Below, one piece after another: positions 53,043 to 53,781 of a stretch of 53,781 nucleotides of DNA. The DNA is taken from NCBI GenBank assembly GCA_024421085.1, contig JAHQYN010000007.1, positions 1 through 53,781 of the forward strand, read 5' to 3'. Source of the DNA: Acidimicrobiia bacterium (lineage in GTDB: Bacteria; Actinomycetota; Acidimicrobiia; Acidimicrobiales; Aldehydirespiratoraceae). A program made the translations under genes and the position numbers. The notes under the pieces are model-generated. The model made no database searches and was not told the origin of the DNA. It was given only the letters and a program-made list of their open reading frames with translations. Position 1 is the stretch's first letter; each line of letters opens with the position of its first letter.

Positions 53043-53780
53043 CTAGCTGTTGAGGTAGGCGCGGATGATCCTTTGCAGTTCTTCTAGGCTGAGGTTGCCT
53101 TCTTTGTGGGCTTTGGCAGCTCGCAGAACGTCGCTGAGGGTGACACCGTCGTCTTCTGTTTCTTCTTCATCGTCAGCGGGCTCGGCCTGTGCAGTGGCAC
53201 CACTTGGTTGACTCGGCGGAGCCGGTGGCGGTGGCGGAGGCGGATAATACGGGGCTGTGTTTTGTTGGGGTGGCGGCGGGGCGGCTGTCGTTGTTGTTGG
53301 CACCACTGCCGTGGTGGTGGTCGTTGGTGCGGCTGTGGTGGTCGTTGTCGTTGGTGGTGCCTGGATTGCGCCGTCGCTCTTTTGCAATTGCGGAGATTCC
53401 TTCGGTTGAAGCGATTCTTTCGGCTGTATCCGCGAGTCTGACACGTCTATGTAGGCGATCCCGACTTGCGGGCATCGGGAGGTGAGATCAGCTAGATCTA
53501 TGGCAACTTTGAACTTCACGGGGAACGTTGTGGCATAATGGCGGCGGTTCCGTATGGCTGCGTTCTTGGATGCTTCGCCCCGCGCCATCTCGTCGTCCTT
53601 GGGTTCGCGAGCTGTCGCCGTGCTGTTAGCGGATGACACGACCTTCTGGTCGGCGTGGCGGTACAGTCTCCATTCGCCGTTTTGATTCCAAAATCCGACA
53701 ACGGCAGGGGCTTGGCGCAGCCACGCTGTGTGGGCCGCAACATCAAACGTGAAACTGCCACTACGATGTTTGATGTAGGC
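53043..53780 (-). CDS. C-terminal part of an unknown protein with Thr/Pro-rich linker (cut by window end)
   Basis: The ORF track starts this at an internal GTG (53639), but the frame is open to the right edge and reads sensibly there (GSFTFDVAAHTAWLRQAPAV, then GFWNQNGEWRLY). So at least 245 residues belong to a gene beginning outside the window. The N-terminal part seen has ATTFPVKFKVAIDLADL. A Thr/Pro-rich linker follows, with TTTTTT and PPPPPP runs. The last ~35 residues (VTLSDVLRAAKAHKEG then SLEELQRI) form a short helical hairpin reminiscent of SHOCT domains. No function can be assigned. Confidence 0.6.
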   Translation of the reverse strand, partial: AYIKHRSGSFTFDVAAHTAWLRQAPAVVGFWNQNGEWRLYRHADQKVVSSANSTATAREPKDDEMARGEASKNAAIRNRRHYATTFPVKFKVAIDLADLTSRCPQVGIAYIDVSDSRIQPKESLQPKESPQLQKSDGAIQAPPTTTTTTAAPTTTTTAVVPTTTTAAPPPPQQNTAPYYPPPPPPPAPPSQPSGATAQAEPADDEEETEDDGVTLSDVLRAAKAHKEGNLSLEELQRIIRAYLNS

Positions 53781-53781
53781 G

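Overview
This 53.8-kb, GC-rich window looks like a chromosomal segment of a high-GC actinobacterium. My best guess is an Acidimicrobiia-like lineage. That guess is inferred from the gene families present (TIGR03084-type DinB protein, AtuA/DUF1446, paired amidohydrolase-2 enzymes, AldR/Ald), from several TANNNT-N5-7-ATG leaderless starts, and from Thr/Pro- or Asp-rich lipoprotein linkers. No rRNA, tRNA, CRISPR array or complete insertion sequence is visible.

Layout. 0-1.1 kb: tail of an unknown gene, then queA. 1.2-7.2 kb (minus strand): a small membrane protein, a fused EtfBA, and a cobalamin-riboswitch-led uptake pair (btuF-like then btuC-like, no ATPase gene alongside), preceded by a cupredoxin-like lipoprotein. 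7.4-9.1 kb: an AbiEii-type toxin with a partner that joins an IS1595-type zinc ribbon to a helix-turn-helix. 9.3-15.5 kb (mixed): a metallophosphoesterase with a 42-bp tandem-repeat tail, an SDR, a FAD oxidoreductase lacking its middle, a MOSC protein, a pectinacetylesterase-like lipoprotein, a class II aldolase and a TetR regulator with a probable operator.

15.5-24.7 kb (minus): an acyl-CoA operon comprising a biotin-dependent carboxylase (beta then alpha), AtuA-like protein, acyl-CoA dehydrogenase, a frameshifted TetR gene, a TIGR03084 protein and an enoyl-CoA hydratase. It resembles the Atu/Liu (acyclic terpene/leucine) carboxylation routes. 24.9-32.3 kb (minus): livF-livG-fadD-livH-livM-SBP, mostly coupled by ATGA overlaps and ended by a 14-bp perfect stem. 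It probably imports an organic acid and activates it with CoA. A 47-codon IS3 OrfA remnant overlaps the livF start.

32.4-43.8 kb: an SLH-domain protein with an HExxH motif, two paralogous amidohydrolases, a two-gene molybdopterin oxidoreductase (FeS-NrfD fusion plus catalytic subunit), and divergent aldR/ald. 43.9-46.0 kb: a two-gene operon of AAA-type ATPases, one with Arg in place of the Walker A Lys and a C-terminal winged helix. It is the least explained module here and has an AT-rich promoter with an inverted repeat. 46.2-53.8 kb: a geranylgeranyl-reductase-like flavoprotein, a TauD-type dioxygenase, ung, menB with a pentapeptide-repeat N-terminus, decayed membrane-protein fragments, a repeat-rich membrane-anchored coiled-coil protein, a zinc alcohol dehydrogenase, and the C-terminal part of an unknown protein running off the right edge.

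A recurring theme is short tandem duplication, both between genes and in coding tails or linkers. One GC-rich element (core GGCTCCGGYT) recurs at about 13.9, 17.6, 21.1 and 43.9 kb. At 17.6 kb it lies at the lesion in the TetR gene, where a 46-bp duplication breaks the frame.
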